This document shows, piece after piece, positions 17,898 through 28,628 of a DNA stretch of 64,000 nt. Position 1 is the stretch's first letter. Each line of letters begins with the position of its first letter. The position numbers and the translations under genes were made by a program. Location of the stretch: positions 1 through 64,000 of the forward strand of contig NZ_JACTAB010000003.1 of NCBI RefSeq assembly GCF_014486695.1, in the 5' to 3' direction. This DNA comes from Flavobacterium buctense. Its GTDB lineage: Bacteria; Bacteroidota; Bacteroidia; Flavobacteriales; Flavobacteriaceae. Below the pieces are notes generated by a model that worked only from the letters and a program-made list of their open reading frames with translations, was not told the origin of the DNA and made no database searches.

Positions 17898-20228
17898 TTA
17901 TCCTATAACGTCAAGCTTAGCAAATCGCAACAACAACTTCTTAATGCCTCCGACTTCAAACTTGATTTCCGCTTTTCTATCGGCACCAATACCTTCTAGG
18001 TTTACAATTTCTCCTTTGCCAAAGCGTTCGTGCATTACTGTATTGCCAACGGTTAATTTACTATCGAATAAGTTAGTATTTCCGGGTGCCTGACTTGATA
18101 CAGGTTTCAATTTACGAATATTTAATGAAGATAATGGTTCCTCACCGTAAGTTTTTGGTGGCGTTCCGGTTACCGGTTTGGCCAAACGCAATTTCGACTT
18201 ATCGATATCGCCAAAAATATCCAAATCAATGCTTGGTTTATATTGATAACCGCCACGATCCATTGGATTAATATATTCTAAATATTCATCTTTGATTTCT
18301 TCAATAAAACGCGAAGGTTCCGCATCGGTCAATTTGCCCCAACGGTAACGGGATTGCGCATAAGTCAGGTAAGCTTGGTGTTCGGCACGAGTTAAAGCGA
18401 CATAGAATAATCTTCTTTCTTCTTCCAATTCGCTACGCGTGTTCATACTCATCGCGCTCGGAAACAAATCTTCTTCCATCCCAACGACAAATACATACGG
18501 AAACTCCAAACCTTTCGCCAAGTGAATCGTCATCAATGCTACTCTGTCGTCATCGCCGGTATCATTGTCTAAATCGGTGGCCAAAGCGACATCTTCTAAA
18601 AATTCAGATAAAGCACCGCGCGCACCGTCAATTTCTCTTTGTCCTTCGATAAAGTCTTTAATACCGCCCATTAAGGTTTCGATGTTTTCAATACGAGCAA
18701 TTCCTTCCGGTGTGGCGTCTTTTTTGAGTTCCTGAATTAATCCGGTTTTCTTGCACACATGTTCCGTCAAGACAAAAGCATCTTGCTGTTCGTTAATCAC
18801 CTGAAAACTTTTAATCATCGTGACAAAGTCTTCTATTTTTTGTTTGGTACCCGAATTGAGTTTCAAATCAATCTTATCTATATGCTCCATGACTTCAAAG
18901 ATGGAACGCTTGTAATGATTGGCGGCAACGGTTAATTTCTCGACAGTCGTATCTCCTATTCCTCTCGCGGGATAATTGATGACACGTACCAATGCTTCTT
19001 CGTCTTTCGGATTAATTACTAATCTTAGATAGCACAAGACGTCTTTGATTTCTTTTCTTTGGTAGAAAGACAAACCTCCATAAATTCGGTACGGAATGTC
19101 ACGCTTGCGCAACGCATCTTCCATCGCACGGGATTGCGCGTTGGTTCGATACAAAATGGCAAACTGACCATTCATCATTTGGTTGCGCATCTTTTGCTCG
19201 AAGATTTCTCCGGCTACAAAACGACCTTCTTCGCCGTCGGTGACACTTCTATGGACTTTAATTTTGGGACCAAAGTCATTCGCGGTCCAAACGATTTTAT
19301 CCAACTTGGTTTTATTCTTATCGATAATCGAATTAGCGGCTTCAACGATGTTTTTCGTCGAACGATAATTCTGCTCCAGTCGATAGGTCTTGACATTGTC
19401 ATAATCCTTCTGGAAGTTGAGAATGTTATTGATATTGGCACCACGAAATGCGTAAATACTCTGCGCATCATCGCCTACGACACAAATATTCTGAAATCTA
19501 TCCGACAATGCACGAACAATCAAATACTGCGAATGGTTGGTATCTTGGTACTCATCGACTAAGATGTAACGAAATCTATCTTGGTATTTGGCCAACACAT
19601 CCGGAAAGCGATTTAATAATTCATTCGTTTTCAACAACAAATCATCAAAATCCATCGCGCCGCTTTTGAAACAACGCTCGACATAATTTTGATAAATTTC
19701 ACCCATACGAGGCTTTTTGCTCATGGCATCAGCTTCCATCAATTCGGGATTGTTGAAATAGGCTTTTACGGTAATCAACGAGTTTTTATACGAAGAGATT
19801 CTACTGTAAACCTGCTTGGGTTTGTAGATGTCTTTGTCCAATTGCATTTCTTTGATAATTGCCGAAATCAATCGAACGCTATCTTGCGTATCATAAATGG
19901 TAAAGTTCGACGGATAACCTAACTTCTCTGCTTCTATTCTTAAAATCTTTGCAAACACCGAATGGAAAGTTCCCATCCAAAGGTTTTTAGCCTCGTTGGT
20001 TCCCACTATATCCGAAATACGCTTTTTCATTTCGCGTGCGGCTTTGTTGGTAAACGTTAAGGCCAAAATATTAAACGCATCGACACCCAAACTCATCAGA
20101 TACGAAATACGAACCGTCAACACACGCGTTTTTCCCGAACCTGCGCCGGCAATGATAATCATTGGGCCATCCTTTTGGAAAACGGGCGCTTGTTGGGCTT
20201 CGTTGAGTTGGGAAATGTATTGTTGCAT
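17898..20228 (-). CDS. UvrD/PcrA-type superfamily 1A DNA helicase
   Basis: ATP-dependent 3'-5' helicase for excision repair and clearing proteins from DNA. 776 residues. Motifs: Q-motif LNEAQQAPV, Walker A AGAGSGKTRVL (about 28-38), TFTNKAAREM (Ia), DFDDLLL, VDEYQDTN (II), VGDDAQSIYAFRGA (III), LEQNYRS (IV), TIHLAKGLEFPYVF (V) and VALTRAEH (VI). The C-terminal segment after about 660 ends in a Tudor-like GNTVMHERFGKGEIVNLEG, as in PcrA. No nuclease domain, so not RecB or AddA. Its N-terminus faces a short repeat patch at 20228. Confidence 0.95.
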   Translation of the reverse strand: MQQYISQLNEAQQAPVFQKDGPMIIIAGAGSGKTRVLTVRISYLMSLGVDAFNILALTFTNKAAREMKKRISDIVGTNEAKNLWMGTFHSVFAKILRIEAEKLGYPSNFTIYDTQDSVRLISAIIKEMQLDKDIYKPKQVYSRISSYKNSLITVKAYFNNPELMEADAMSKKPRMGEIYQNYVERCFKSGAMDFDDLLLKTNELLNRFPDVLAKYQDRFRYILVDEYQDTNHSQYLIVRALSDRFQNICVVGDDAQSIYAFRGANINNILNFQKDYDNVKTYRLEQNYRSTKNIVEAANSIIDKNKTKLDKIVWTANDFGPKIKVHRSVTDGEEGRFVAGEIFEQKMRNQMMNGQFAILYRTNAQSRAMEDALRKRDIPYRIYGGLSFYQRKEIKDVLCYLRLVINPKDEEALVRVINYPARGIGDTTVEKLTVAANHYKRSIFEVMEHIDKIDLKLNSGTKQKIEDFVTMIKSFQVINEQQDAFVLTEHVCKKTGLIQELKKDATPEGIARIENIETLMGGIKDFIEGQREIDGARGALSEFLEDVALATDLDNDTGDDDRVALMTIHLAKGLEFPYVFVVGMEEDLFPSAMSMNTRSELEEERRLFYVALTRAEHQAYLTYAQSRYRWGKLTDAEPSRFIEEIKDEYLEYINPMDRGGYQYKPSIDLDIFGDIDKSKLRLAKPVTGTPPKTYGEEPLSSLNIRKLKPVSSQAPGNTNLFDSKLTVGNTVMHERFGKGEIVNLEGIGADRKAEIKFEVGGIKKLLLRFAKLDVIG

Positions 20229-20275
20229 TTTTAGGTACTAAGTGGCTAAGGTTCTGAGGCTCTAAGGCTATATAT
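20229..20275. repeat. CTAAG-rich short tandem repeat
   Basis: CTAAGTGGCTAAGGTTCTGAGGCTCTAAGGC, a near-tandem of a 9-10 base word. The reverse-complement family recurs at 56419-56460. Confidence 0.5.
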
Positions 20276-20337
20276 TGTAATGGACAAATTTAGCATTACT
20301 AAACTTGAATTGCAATACAGATTTAAGGGTATTTCTT

Positions 20338-20345
20338 TATATTTG
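20338..20345 (+). promoter_or_regulatory. Candidate -7 box for the 20371 gene
   Basis: TATATTTG matches TAnnTTTG, 26 bases before the ATG at 20371, and supports that start over the upstream one. Confidence 0.45.
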
Positions 20346-20370
20346 TCAACAATTTTTAGTCGATTATACC

Positions 20371-20895
20371 ATGAGTACAGATAAAATCCTTGAGTTAGCT
20401 TTTTACACCTTACCGGCTTTGATTACGGGCGGTGTGGCTTATTATTTATTTGACAGTTATTTTAAAGACCAACAGCATACTCGTCGTTGGTTAGCGCAGA
20501 AAGAGAATCAGAAACAGGCTTTGCCCTTGCGCTTGCAAGCTTATGAACGAATGGCTTTGTTTTTGGAACGCATCAATCCGGCAAAATTGTTGATTAGAGT
20601 CGCGCCTTTGAACGACGATAAAGTAGCCTATCAAAATTTATTGATTCACCATATCGAACAAGAATTTGAGCACAACTTGACTCAACAAATCTATATTACC
20701 GATGAATGTTGGACTATGATTATGACGGCGAAAAACACCATCATTCAAAACATTAGAAAAACTACTGCAGACACAACGGTTGTTAATGCTGATAAATTAA
20801 GAGAAAAAATACTGAGTAACTTGCTTCAGGACGAAGTCGCCACGAATGTGGCGTTAGCATTTATGAAAAGTGAAGTCAGTGAAGTTTTAGGATAA
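20371..20895 (+). CDS. Single-pass membrane protein of unknown function (possibly DUF7935)
   Basis: 174 residues from the ATG at 20371. An earlier in-frame ATG at 20305 would put the TAnnTTTG box inside the gene, so it is not used. One N-terminal hydrophobic helix (FYTLPALITGGVAYYLF) is followed by a cytosolic helical domain with conserved-looking PLRLQAYERMALFLERI and HHIEQEFEHNLTQQIY. I recall a flavobacterial family of this type listed as DUF7935 but cannot confirm it. No catalytic motif. It is divergent from the helicase gene; a strong terminator follows immediately. Confidence 0.78.
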   Translation: MSTDKILELAFYTLPALITGGVAYYLFDSYFKDQQHTRRWLAQKENQKQALPLRLQAYERMALFLERINPAKLLIRVAPLNDDKVAYQNLLIHHIEQEFEHNLTQQIYITDECWTMIMTAKNTIIQNIRKTTADTTVVNADKLREKILSNLLQDEVATNVALAFMKSEVSEVLG

Positions 20896-20930
20896 CAAAA
20901 AAGCCTTCTAATGTAGAAGGCTTTTTTTAT
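20896..20930. terminator. Terminator, perfect hairpin with T-run
   Basis: AAAAGCCTTCTA/TAGAAGGCTTTT with ATG loop and T-runs, between convergent genes at 20895 and 20944. Confidence 0.9.
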
Positions 20931-20943
20931 AATTTTTTTTAGG

Positions 20944-22716
20944 CTAATTATCTCTAATAACGTGAGCTACACCGGTTAAAGTATGAACACCGTTACTATC
21001 GGTATAAGTACCGCTGAAAGTCATATCAATATATTGACCAACAGCACCAACCTGATTTAAATTAAACTGAAGGGTATTAGTAGTTCCAGAATATATATAT
21101 CCAATGCCTCCTTCTATAGAAAATTCATCTGTTGTGTAAACTCCGGGAACATTAGTGCTTCCCCAAATATATATACTGCTTTGATCATTATTATTAAAAC
21201 CACTTAAATAGAATCCATTTGTGTTTGGAGTTCCTTGTCCGGAAGCACCACCGTTAACACTTTGAATTAAAAATACAGTTGGGTTATTATCAACTTGGTA
21301 AGAAATAAATTCATCCACAGCTGTACAAGCCTGAAGATTACCAATAGTAGTAATTGGTGAGGTAAAATTATAAGCTATAGAATCCGTTGTTTGTAAGTTC
21401 TCCATGTCATACCCTTTCAAAGTAAATTGTGTATTACTTGGACAATAGATTTCATTAAAACTAAAAGCACCATTGGTTACGGGAGAAACCGAATAACCTC
21501 CGGCTCTATTTAAAATTACATAACCATTAGTTACATTGGTATTATTACATTTCACTAAATTCCCTACGACAGTTGAACTCATAGTCGTAGACGAATTGTT
21601 TATAACGATATTCGGCAAAGTTGTATTAGCACTAAATGGTCCGATAGAGGTTGTGTAAATAATGTTACTCGAATTACAACCGTAATAATCCGGATAAACA
21701 TTTAATACTATAGTTTGATTTGAAGGCACTAATCCTGAAATTTGACCTTGATTATTGGTATAACCCATTACCGGCCATGTATTTCCGTTGGCTATTAACC
21801 CTACTCCAACATTAGAAATTCCGTTACCATTAGCATCAACTATGGTAACTGTTAGGGTAACTAACGGAAAAGGTGCATCACAATTCCACCAAGAAAAATG
21901 AGACACTTCGCCTACGTATTTATTACCAACTTTCGTAGCAACGCCATCTTCTTTCCAATAACCACGTTCTTCATCAAAATGCCATAATGGGATAGAACTT
22001 GGCGCGGTTGCCAATTGGCTATCGTCTATACGCATGGTGATTTCAGCGGTATGACCTTCTTTTATATTTAACTTTTGTCCGGCACTGCCTCTGAGTTCGA
22101 CATTAATCATCCCAAAAGTTTCTAAAACTGCTTGCTCATTGGTTTCGGTTTGAGCATATAACATTCCGGGCATTAATTTGCTGATGTTTTCATCGGTTGG
22201 TGTCAAATGAAACATGGCTACCTGAACACTTCCTGAATAATCATTTCCATTGGCATCTACAAAAGCGCCGTCAAAAACTATTTTGGTTCCCGAATAAATC
22301 GACACTTCACTGGTTACTCCGGATTGAATGGTTTCTAATGGATCATTGGGTAACAACATTATTTTTACATTATTCTTCCCCGAGGTTGGCACCATAGAAC
22401 GTGAACCATCAATATAGCCTGATTTTGTTGCAGTAATGTGAGCATAACGTTCATAAACTTCAGCACCGTTCAAAATGAAAACACCGTTAACATCAGTTTG
22501 TGTGGATAAAGAACCAATTTTGATGGTTACTCCTTGAATAGGATTATTGTAAATATCTACAATTTGTCCGATAAAATCTTTAGAAGCCGTATTACCAAAG
22601 TTTTCGGCAAAAGCAGCATCATTTGGACCTGAATTGTTGTTATCGTCATTAGATTCACAACTTGAAAAGGAAACTACTAAAAGCAGCATACACAAAAGGG
22701 AATGGATTTTTTTCAT
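20944..22716 (-). CDS. Outer-surface lipoprotein with carboxypeptidase-like regulatory domain
   Basis: 590 residues. Lipoprotein signal (CMLLLVVSFSSC) followed by an acidic, asparagine-rich linker (ESNDDNNNSGPND), a pattern linked in Bacteroidota to surface export of lipoproteins. A CarboxypepD_reg-like beta-sandwich lies at about 48-125 (GQIVDIYNNPIQGVTIKIG). The rest is beta-rich with a second possible sandwich (TLTVTIVDANGNGISNVGVG) and a WHFDEERGYWKEDG segment known from cell-surface regulators. No enzymatic motif. It stands alone, between two terminators. Confidence 0.82.
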   Translation of the reverse strand: MKKIHSLLCMLLLVVSFSSCESNDDNNNSGPNDAAFAENFGNTASKDFIGQIVDIYNNPIQGVTIKIGSLSTQTDVNGVFILNGAEVYERYAHITATKSGYIDGSRSMVPTSGKNNVKIMLLPNDPLETIQSGVTSEVSIYSGTKIVFDGAFVDANGNDYSGSVQVAMFHLTPTDENISKLMPGMLYAQTETNEQAVLETFGMINVELRGSAGQKLNIKEGHTAEITMRIDDSQLATAPSSIPLWHFDEERGYWKEDGVATKVGNKYVGEVSHFSWWNCDAPFPLVTLTVTIVDANGNGISNVGVGLIANGNTWPVMGYTNNQGQISGLVPSNQTIVLNVYPDYYGCNSSNIIYTTSIGPFSANTTLPNIVINNSSTTMSSTVVGNLVKCNNTNVTNGYVILNRAGGYSVSPVTNGAFSFNEIYCPSNTQFTLKGYDMENLQTTDSIAYNFTSPITTIGNLQACTAVDEFISYQVDNNPTVFLIQSVNGGASGQGTPNTNGFYLSGFNNNDQSSIYIWGSTNVPGVYTTDEFSIEGGIGYIYSGTTNTLQFNLNQVGAVGQYIDMTFSGTYTDSNGVHTLTGVAHVIRDN

Positions 22717-22785
22717 AAAGTTAGGTTTTGTTTAACTAAAGATAGGGAAAAGAACTTTTGGTTGCGTCAGAAAAATAAAAAACAT

Positions 22786-22811
22786 AAAAAATCCTGATTT
22801 TCATCAGGATT
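22786..22811 (-). terminator. Terminator of the pabB-like/tilS/dsbD operon
   Basis: AATCCTGAT/ATCAGGATT stem with TTTC loop. On the minus strand it is followed by a T-run, directly after the dsbD stop. Confidence 0.85.
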
Positions 22812-22815
22812 CCAA

Positions 22816-24801
22816 TTATTTAAATTTAGACACACCGTCTTTGAGCCAGGACAAATAGTCATTGATATTTGGTGTATAACTAATCGGTTTGTTTAAGTTT
22901 TGCTCTTCTAAATCGATTAAAACGTAAAGTGGTTGCGTGTTGGTTTTGTATTTCGTAATCATAAAGTCTGTCCATTTATCACCAACCGTTACAATTTCTG
23001 AACCGGTAGATTTTGAGATAAATTGTTCGCTTTTAGGCAAATCAATGTTTTCATCCACATACAAGGAAATCAAAACCACTTCATTTTTTAAAATACTCAA
23101 AACCTTTTCGTCAGACCATACATTAATTTCCATTTTACGACAATTAACGCAAGCATGACCCGTGAAATCAATCATAACTGGTTTGTTTACCTCTTTGGCG
23201 TAAGCCAAACCTTTGTCATAGTCCGTGAAAGCGACTATGTCGTGTTCGCCTAATTTGGCGCCATCCGGCAAAGCATCTTTTGTAGTCGAACTGTTTCCAA
23301 AAAAACCTCTAGGGCTTTCACTGTATGTTTGTGGCGGTGGGAATGCACTAATTAATTTTAAAGGTGCACCAAAAAGCCCCGGAATCATATAAACGGTAAA
23401 AGCTAATACCAATAATCCTAAAGATAATCTTCCGACAGAAATATGGGACAACGGACTGTCATGTGGTGTGGTGATTTTGCCCAATAAATAAAGCGCCCAA
23501 ACGCCAAAGACCGAAATCCAAATGGCTAAGAATACTTCTCTTTCTAATAAATGCAATTGCAATACTAAATCGGCATTGGATAAAAATTTAAACGCTAAAG
23601 CCAATTCTAAAAACCCTAAGGACACTTTAACAGTATTCAACCAACCGCCTGATTTTGGCAATGAATTTAACCAACTCGGGAACATCGCAAACAACATAAA
23701 GGGCAATGCCAATGCAGAAGAAAAACCTAGCATACCAACAATGGGCGCAATGCCACCTTTAGAAGCCGATTCTACTAACAGCGTTCCAACAATTGGTCCG
23801 GTACACGAAAAGGAAACAATAGCTAAGGCTAAAGCCATAAATAAAATACCTATAATACCACCTCTGTCGGCTTGTCTATCTACTTTATTCGCCCAAGAAT
23901 TCGGTAACATGATTTCAAAAGCACCTAAGAATGACGCAGCAAAAACAAGTAATAACAAGAAGAAAAACAAGTTAAACCAAGGATTGGTAGACAAAGCATT
24001 CAAAGCATCAGCACCAAAAATAGCCGTTATCGCTAATCCTAAAACCACATAAATCGCAATAATGGAAAGCCCATATAAAATAGCGTTGCGTTTGCCTTGA
24101 CCGGGATTTTTACTTTGTTTGGTAAAAAAGCTCACCGTCATTGGAATCATCGGGAAAACACAAGGTGTTAACAAAGCCGCAAAGCCACCAAGAAAAGCCA
24201 AAAAGAAAATCGTTAACAAACCTCTATCTTCTTCTTTCTTTGGGGTTACATCTTTCGACACAGCGGTTGGTTTGACTTCTTCTTTTACCGTTTTTACGGT
24301 ATCCGTTTTTGTGGTGTCAACTGAGACAACCACTTCAGGATTGGCTGTGGAAATCTTTGGTAATGGAAAAGTAAAAGCATAATCCTGATTGATACAAACT
24401 TCTTTACAAACTTGGTAATCAATCGTGGCTTTTATGGTGGTTAGTTTCGGATTAATAATCTTAACTTTTTGGGTAAATGTTACCTTTTTTTCGAAGTAAT
24501 ATTCATCGACTTCAAAAATATCGTTGTATTGTTTTTTATACGGACTTTCTTTGACTTTACCTATCAATTCAAAATTGCCTTTGGTGTCTTTGAATTTAAA
24601 TTCGGCTGCCAACGGTCCATTTTCCGGAGTAAATTGAGAATAGACATGCCAATTGTCTTCGATTTTTCCTTCCATCACCAAATTAAATTCGGTGTCGTTG
24701 ATTTTCTCCACTTTGGTCGTCCATTTTACTGGATTAGTCATTTGGGCATTAGCATTGGCGAAAGCCAAAAAACTCAAAAGAAAAAATAGTGCTTTCTTCA
24801 T
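22816..24801 (-). CDS. dsbD: Thiol:disulfide interchange protein DsbD
   Basis: Carries reducing power from cytosolic thioredoxin across the inner membrane to periplasmic thiol proteins. 661 residues in the full three-part plan: signal peptide, N-terminal alpha domain with QVCKEVC cysteines (about 20-170), eight-helix membrane domain with [11 protein letters not shown] and [10 protein letters not shown] cysteines (about 195-470), and C-terminal thioredoxin domain with ACVNCRKM (C551, C554). All three redox pairs are present. The start codon overlaps the tilS stop as TAATG, so translation is coupled to tilS. Confidence 0.95.
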   Translation of the reverse strand: MKKALFFLLSFLAFANANAQMTNPVKWTTKVEKINDTEFNLVMEGKIEDNWHVYSQFTPENGPLAAEFKFKDTKGNFELIGKVKESPYKKQYNDIFEVDEYYFEKKVTFTQKVKIINPKLTTIKATIDYQVCKEVCINQDYAFTFPLPKISTANPEVVVSVDTTKTDTVKTVKEEVKPTAVSKDVTPKKEEDRGLLTIFFLAFLGGFAALLTPCVFPMIPMTVSFFTKQSKNPGQGKRNAILYGLSIIAIYVVLGLAITAIFGADALNALSTNPWFNLFFFLLLLVFAASFLGAFEIMLPNSWANKVDRQADRGGIIGILFMALALAIVSFSCTGPIVGTLLVESASKGGIAPIVGMLGFSSALALPFMLFAMFPSWLNSLPKSGGWLNTVKVSLGFLELALAFKFLSNADLVLQLHLLEREVFLAIWISVFGVWALYLLGKITTPHDSPLSHISVGRLSLGLLVLAFTVYMIPGLFGAPLKLISAFPPPQTYSESPRGFFGNSSTTKDALPDGAKLGEHDIVAFTDYDKGLAYAKEVNKPVMIDFTGHACVNCRKMEINVWSDEKVLSILKNEVVLISLYVDENIDLPKSEQFISKSTGSEIVTVGDKWTDFMITKYKTNTQPLYVLIDLEEQNLNKPISYTPNINDYLSWLKDGVSKFK

Positions 24802-26117
24802 TACTCAGTGTAGTTTATTTTTAAAATTTTAGTCGTTGTTTCGGTAACTTTAAACCGTTCATCTTGCCTTTTCCCTACTATCCAAACAATTTTATCATCG
24901 GAACAGAGTAACCAAATATTGGCTTTATCCAGCAAAGAGAACTTTTCATCTTTGAAATACTTGCTCAATTTCTTTGTTCCGGTCATGCCAAAAGGTTGAA
25001 AAATATCACCTTCTTGCCAACGTCGAAGCGTTAACGGAAATTGCAGCTTGTCTTCATCGACAAAGATAGTATTAGTTGATTGAACCGAAATGTCACTTAC
25101 GTTACAAATAGAAAGTTTTAAGGGAATTTTAACTTCGGTTTGTTCTTTTTGCACCCAAAACACTTCATCTCCGGTTACATTCTGCTTTGGAAACAACAAC
25201 AAAGAGTCTCTGTTTTTCAAGAGAATATGCGTGTTTGACAAGACTTGCTTCCCGGATTGAGCGTTGATTAAATCATAAACCGATGTCCAATCGGCAAAGC
25301 CAAAAGGTTGCAACCAATTGAACAAATAGGCTTTGTAATTTCGGTATTTTAGCAACTTTGGTAAGTCGATAACCGTGTGATTTTCTTCTTCACTGACTAC
25401 TTTTTGGTACAAATTATTAGTCGCATCTTGTGCCAAGGATTGGGTTTGTTTCAAATGGTTAATTGTATTTTCAAAAGACGATAGTAAACTCGGATTCAGT
25501 TCTTTTAGTATCGGAATCACATCGTGGCGCAATTTGTTACGCAAATATTTATCTGAAGAGTTGCTGCTGTCTTCGCACCAAGTGATTTGATTTTCTTTGG
25601 CAAAAGCTTCAATGTCATAGCGTGAAAATGCTAATAAAGGTCGGACAATCTTATCATTTTGCTTAGGAATTCCGGTCAGACCTTCAATTCCTGAACCACG
25701 AGTAAAATTGATTAAAAACGTTTCCAAACTGTCATCAAGATGATGTGCGGTTAGAATATAATCGAAATTATGATTGGCCAAAAGCGTATAAAACCACTCA
25801 TAGCGAAGGTTTCTCGCGACCACTTGAATGGAAAGTTTATTTTGTTCAGCAAAAGCTTTAGTATCAAATCGCTGAATGAATATTGGAACTTGTAATTTTT
25901 CAGTTTGAGATTTAACGAAGGTTTCATCTTCATCGCTTTCGCTTCCACGCAATTGAAAATTACAATGCGCTACGGCAAAATCGAGTTTTAGTTGGTAACA
26001 TAAGTTTATCAAAACCATACTGTCAATGCCGCCGCTAACTGCCAACAGAAGCTTCTTCCCATTTAAAAAAGGAAGGTTATTGTCAATATGATTTCGGAAT
26101 TTTATCAGCATGTTCAA
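24801..26117 (-). CDS. tilS: tRNA(Ile)-lysidine synthetase
   Basis: Essential ATP-dependent enzyme attaching lysine to C34 of tRNA-Ile(CAU), changing its decoding to AUA. 438 residues. The PP-loop [10 protein letters not shown] (residues 25-34) is at the N-terminus. [23 protein letters not shown] and [15 protein letters not shown] are the conserved synthetase segments, and a C-terminal TilS domain ([19 protein letters not shown]) is present. It lies 15 bases downstream of the pabB-like gene and overlaps dsbD by one base, forming a tight three-gene operon. Confidence 0.95.
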   Translation of the reverse strand: MNMLIKFRNHIDNNLPFLNGKKLLLAVSGGIDSMVLINLCYQLKLDFAVAHCNFQLRGSESDEDETFVKSQTEKLQVPIFIQRFDTKAFAEQNKLSIQVVARNLRYEWFYTLLANHNFDYILTAHHLDDSLETFLINFTRGSGIEGLTGIPKQNDKIVRPLLAFSRYDIEAFAKENQITWCEDSSNSSDKYLRNKLRHDVIPILKELNPSLLSSFENTINHLKQTQSLAQDATNNLYQKVVSEEENHTVIDLPKLLKYRNYKAYLFNWLQPFGFADWTSVYDLINAQSGKQVLSNTHILLKNRDSLLLFPKQNVTGDEVFWVQKEQTEVKIPLKLSICNVSDISVQSTNTIFVDEDKLQFPLTLRRWQEGDIFQPFGMTGTKKLSKYFKDEKFSLLDKANIWLLCSDDKIVWIVGKRQDERFKVTETTTKILKINYTE

Positions 26118-26132
26118 AAGTAATAATTATTT

Positions 26133-27437
26133 CTATTTTAACACTTCAAACATTGCTTTAGCTTTCAGCAGACATTCTTCATACTCTAGCTCAGGAACCG
26201 CTTGCGAAGTAATAGCGCTGCCTACAGAAAAAGACAAATACTCATTTTCAGCATTGTATAAAATACTTCGGATAACGACATTGAAATCGAAGTCATTTGT
26301 TGGTGTAAAATAACCTACAGCACCGCTGTACAAACCGCGTTTGGTTTCTTCGAGTTCTTCAATGATTTTCATGGCGGAAATCTTTGGTGCGCCGGTCATG
26401 CTGCCCATAGGGAAAGTCGTTCGGAGAATTTCTATGGGTGAAGTCACATTATCAACGGTTGAAATGACGGTTGAAATCATTTGATGGACTTGCTCAAAAG
26501 AATAAATGCCGCATAATTCTTCCACTTCAACTGAACCTTTGGTGGCAGTGTGTGATAAATCGTTTCGGACTAAATCGACAATCATGATGTTTTCCGAACG
26601 TTCTTTTGGGTTTTGGGCCAAATCGGTTTTTGCTTTTAGGTCTAAAATTTCGTCTGTATAACGTTTGGCCGTTCCTTTTATCGGTTGGGAAATGACTTTG
26701 TTATCTTCTTTTCTCAAATAACGTTCCGGCGAGGCGCAAAGTAAATATTGGTGGTTGTTTTTAAAGTAGGCGGCAAATGGCGGATGCGAGATATTGTTTA
26801 GCTTTTGATAAATATCTAACGAATCAATCTTAGCGTTTTCGGCATAAAATTCCATGCAAAAATTGGCCTCGTAAATATCGCCACGGTGAATGTGGGAAAG
26901 CATTTCGGTGACTTTGGCGATGTAGCTTTCTTTGGAGATGCGTTGTTCTATTTTGGGTTGTCGGTTGTCGGTTGTCGGTTGTCGGTAAGTCAGGATTTCT
27001 TCGAAATCAAAGTCAATTTCATCATCACACATTCGCAAATAATGAATGCTTACTTCATCGCCTTTTAGCAAAAATAATTTCTTGGGTTGGAAGAAAAACA
27101 AATCCGGAAAATCTAAACCGTCAAAATTCTTAGACTGCAAGGCTTCCGTGTCGTTTTTTAAGTCATAAGCCAAATAACCGAACAGCCAATCTTTAGTTTG
27201 CTGTTGGTACTGTTTTAAATCTTCAAAAGCGTTGTGATGGTCAGTTTTTATGGAAGTAAAAGCATCAACAGCTAAGACACAATCATAGCTTGAATACTTT
27301 TGCTGATAGTCATTGGAATCCAAAAAAACTACTTCTCGAAACTGTTGTGACCAAGCCAATAATTGGCTTTTAAAGGTTACTGTCTGCTTAATTTTTTGGG
27401 TAATAATAGTTCTCAAGGAAACTGTTTTTAATGGCAT
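26133..27437 (-). CDS. pabB: Chorismate-binding enzyme, probable aminodeoxychorismate synthase component I
   Basis: Converts chorismate with ammonia or glutamine nitrogen to 4-amino-4-deoxychorismate for folate synthesis. 434 residues, chorismate-binding fold in the C-terminal 260. Motifs: CASPERYLR, QPIKGTAKR, RSENIMIVDLVRNDLS, GSMTGAPKISAMKIIEE and SAITSQAVPELEYEE. The PIKGT lysine favours PabB over anthranilate synthase TrpE. The coding sequence contains a 7-base tandem repeat (26956-26986) encoding RQPTTDNRQP in the linker before the catalytic domain. It is the promoter-proximal gene of the operon with tilS and dsbD. Confidence 0.88.
   Translation of the reverse strand: MPLKTVSLRTIITQKIKQTVTFKSQLLAWSQQFREVVFLDSNDYQQKYSSYDCVLAVDAFTSIKTDHHNAFEDLKQYQQQTKDWLFGYLAYDLKNDTEALQSKNFDGLDFPDLFFFQPKKLFLLKGDEVSIHYLRMCDDEIDFDFEEILTYRQPTTDNRQPKIEQRISKESYIAKVTEMLSHIHRGDIYEANFCMEFYAENAKIDSLDIYQKLNNISHPPFAAYFKNNHQYLLCASPERYLRKEDNKVISQPIKGTAKRYTDEILDLKAKTDLAQNPKERSENIMIVDLVRNDLSHTATKGSVEVEELCGIYSFEQVHQMISTVISTVDNVTSPIEILRTTFPMGSMTGAPKISAMKIIEELEETKRGLYSGAVGYFTPTNDFDFNVVIRSILYNAENEYLSFSVGSAITSQAVPELEYEECLLKAKAMFEVLK
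26956..26986. repeat. Heptanucleotide tandem repeat GGTTGTC x4.4 inside the pabB-like gene
   Basis: Four perfect GGTTGTC units plus GGT. On the coding strand it reads as ACCGACA units translated RQPTTDNRQP. Because 7 is not a multiple of 3, gain or loss of one unit shifts the frame. Confidence 0.9.
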
Positions 27438-27631
27438 TCAAAATTACGATAAAAATAATTCTCGGAACGAACGAACAATGGCGAAAATTTGGCACGCTTT
27501 TTAGTAGGACTAAAAATAACATTTAACCAGTAATTCATTTAAAGCTATTGATAGAAAACTACTCCGACCTGCTCAAAAAATAATACGTATTGGAATTGTA
27601 ACTATTACTAACTTTTTAAAATGAATGAAAC

Positions 27632-28531
27632 ATGAAACACTTATCAAAACTGAGTTTGGCATTACTACTATTAGGAATTGCCTTTGCATGCAAACAAGCG
27701 GAAGCGGAAGATAATGCCGCTACAGAAATGAATGTTGCCGCCGACAGCACTGCGGTAACTACTACTTCCTCAAACGCTGCGGTAGAAAAAAAAGAATCTA
27801 ACCGAAAGTTTGTTCGAACAGCCGATTTAAAATTCAAAGTCAAAAACGTCGCTAAATCGACTTATGCTATTGAAAACATCGTTAGCAAACACGGTGGATT
27901 TGTAACCTTTACCGATTTAAAAAGCACGGTCAACGAACACGACGAAACTCAGGTAAGTCAGGACAGCATTTTGGAAACGACCAAATTCACTGTAGACAAC
28001 ACAATTACGCTTCGCGTTCCGAATACACAATTGGACACCGTATTAACTTCCTTAGCCAAAGAAGTGGATTTCCTCGACAGTCGATTGATCAAAGCGGATG
28101 ATGTGGCTTTGCAATTGTTGTCGAATAAATTAGCGCAAAAACGGTTGACCAAAAGCCAACAACGCCTAGAAAAAGGCATTGATACCAAAGGCAAAAAGAT
28201 AAACGACATCACCAACGCCGAAGACAAAGTACTCGACCGCGAAACTGAAAGCGATGAGCAAATCATTAAGAATTTATCGTTAGAAGACCAAGTGAACTTT
28301 AGTACCGTGACTTTGTATTTGTACCAAAGAGAAACCGTGAAAAAGGAGTTGGTTTACAATGAAAAAAACAGCAATGCATATCGACCGCATATTAGCTTGC
28401 AAATTTGGGACAGTTTAAAAACCGGCTGGTTTATGTTGGAAGGCATTCTTGCTTTTGTGACGCAACTTTGGGCGTTGATTTTAATTGGAGGTTTAGGTTA
28501 TCTCGGATACAAGCGATTTATCAAGAAATAA
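27632..28531 (+). CDS. DUF4349-type lipoprotein
   Basis: 299 residues. Lipobox LLGIAFAC (C20) is followed by an acidic linker. A periplasmic domain (about 65-240) is led by FVRTADLKFKVKNV and includes VSKHGGFVTFTDLKS and NTITLRVPNTQLDTVL, the DUF4349 pattern, with a central coiled coil (LSNKLAQKRLTKSQQR). A C-terminal membrane helix (about 270-290, LWALILIGGLGYLGY) ends in a basic tail. Role unknown; family members are envelope proteins. It is preceded by about 190 bases of non-coding DNA with no clear signal. Confidence 0.85.
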   Translation: MKHLSKLSLALLLLGIAFACKQAEAEDNAATEMNVAADSTAVTTTSSNAAVEKKESNRKFVRTADLKFKVKNVAKSTYAIENIVSKHGGFVTFTDLKSTVNEHDETQVSQDSILETTKFTVDNTITLRVPNTQLDTVLTSLAKEVDFLDSRLIKADDVALQLLSNKLAQKRLTKSQQRLEKGIDTKGKKINDITNAEDKVLDRETESDEQIIKNLSLEDQVNFSTVTLYLYQRETVKKELVYNEKNSNAYRPHISLQIWDSLKTGWFMLEGILAFVTQLWALILIGGLGYLGYKRFIKK

Positions 28532-28628
28532 CCCTTAGATAATTGACCCTTAAATAAATACCATTAGTTTCGGCTTTTGGTATTTTTTTGTTTAACTTTG
28601 ATAGACCAACCATAAAACTTCAACAATT

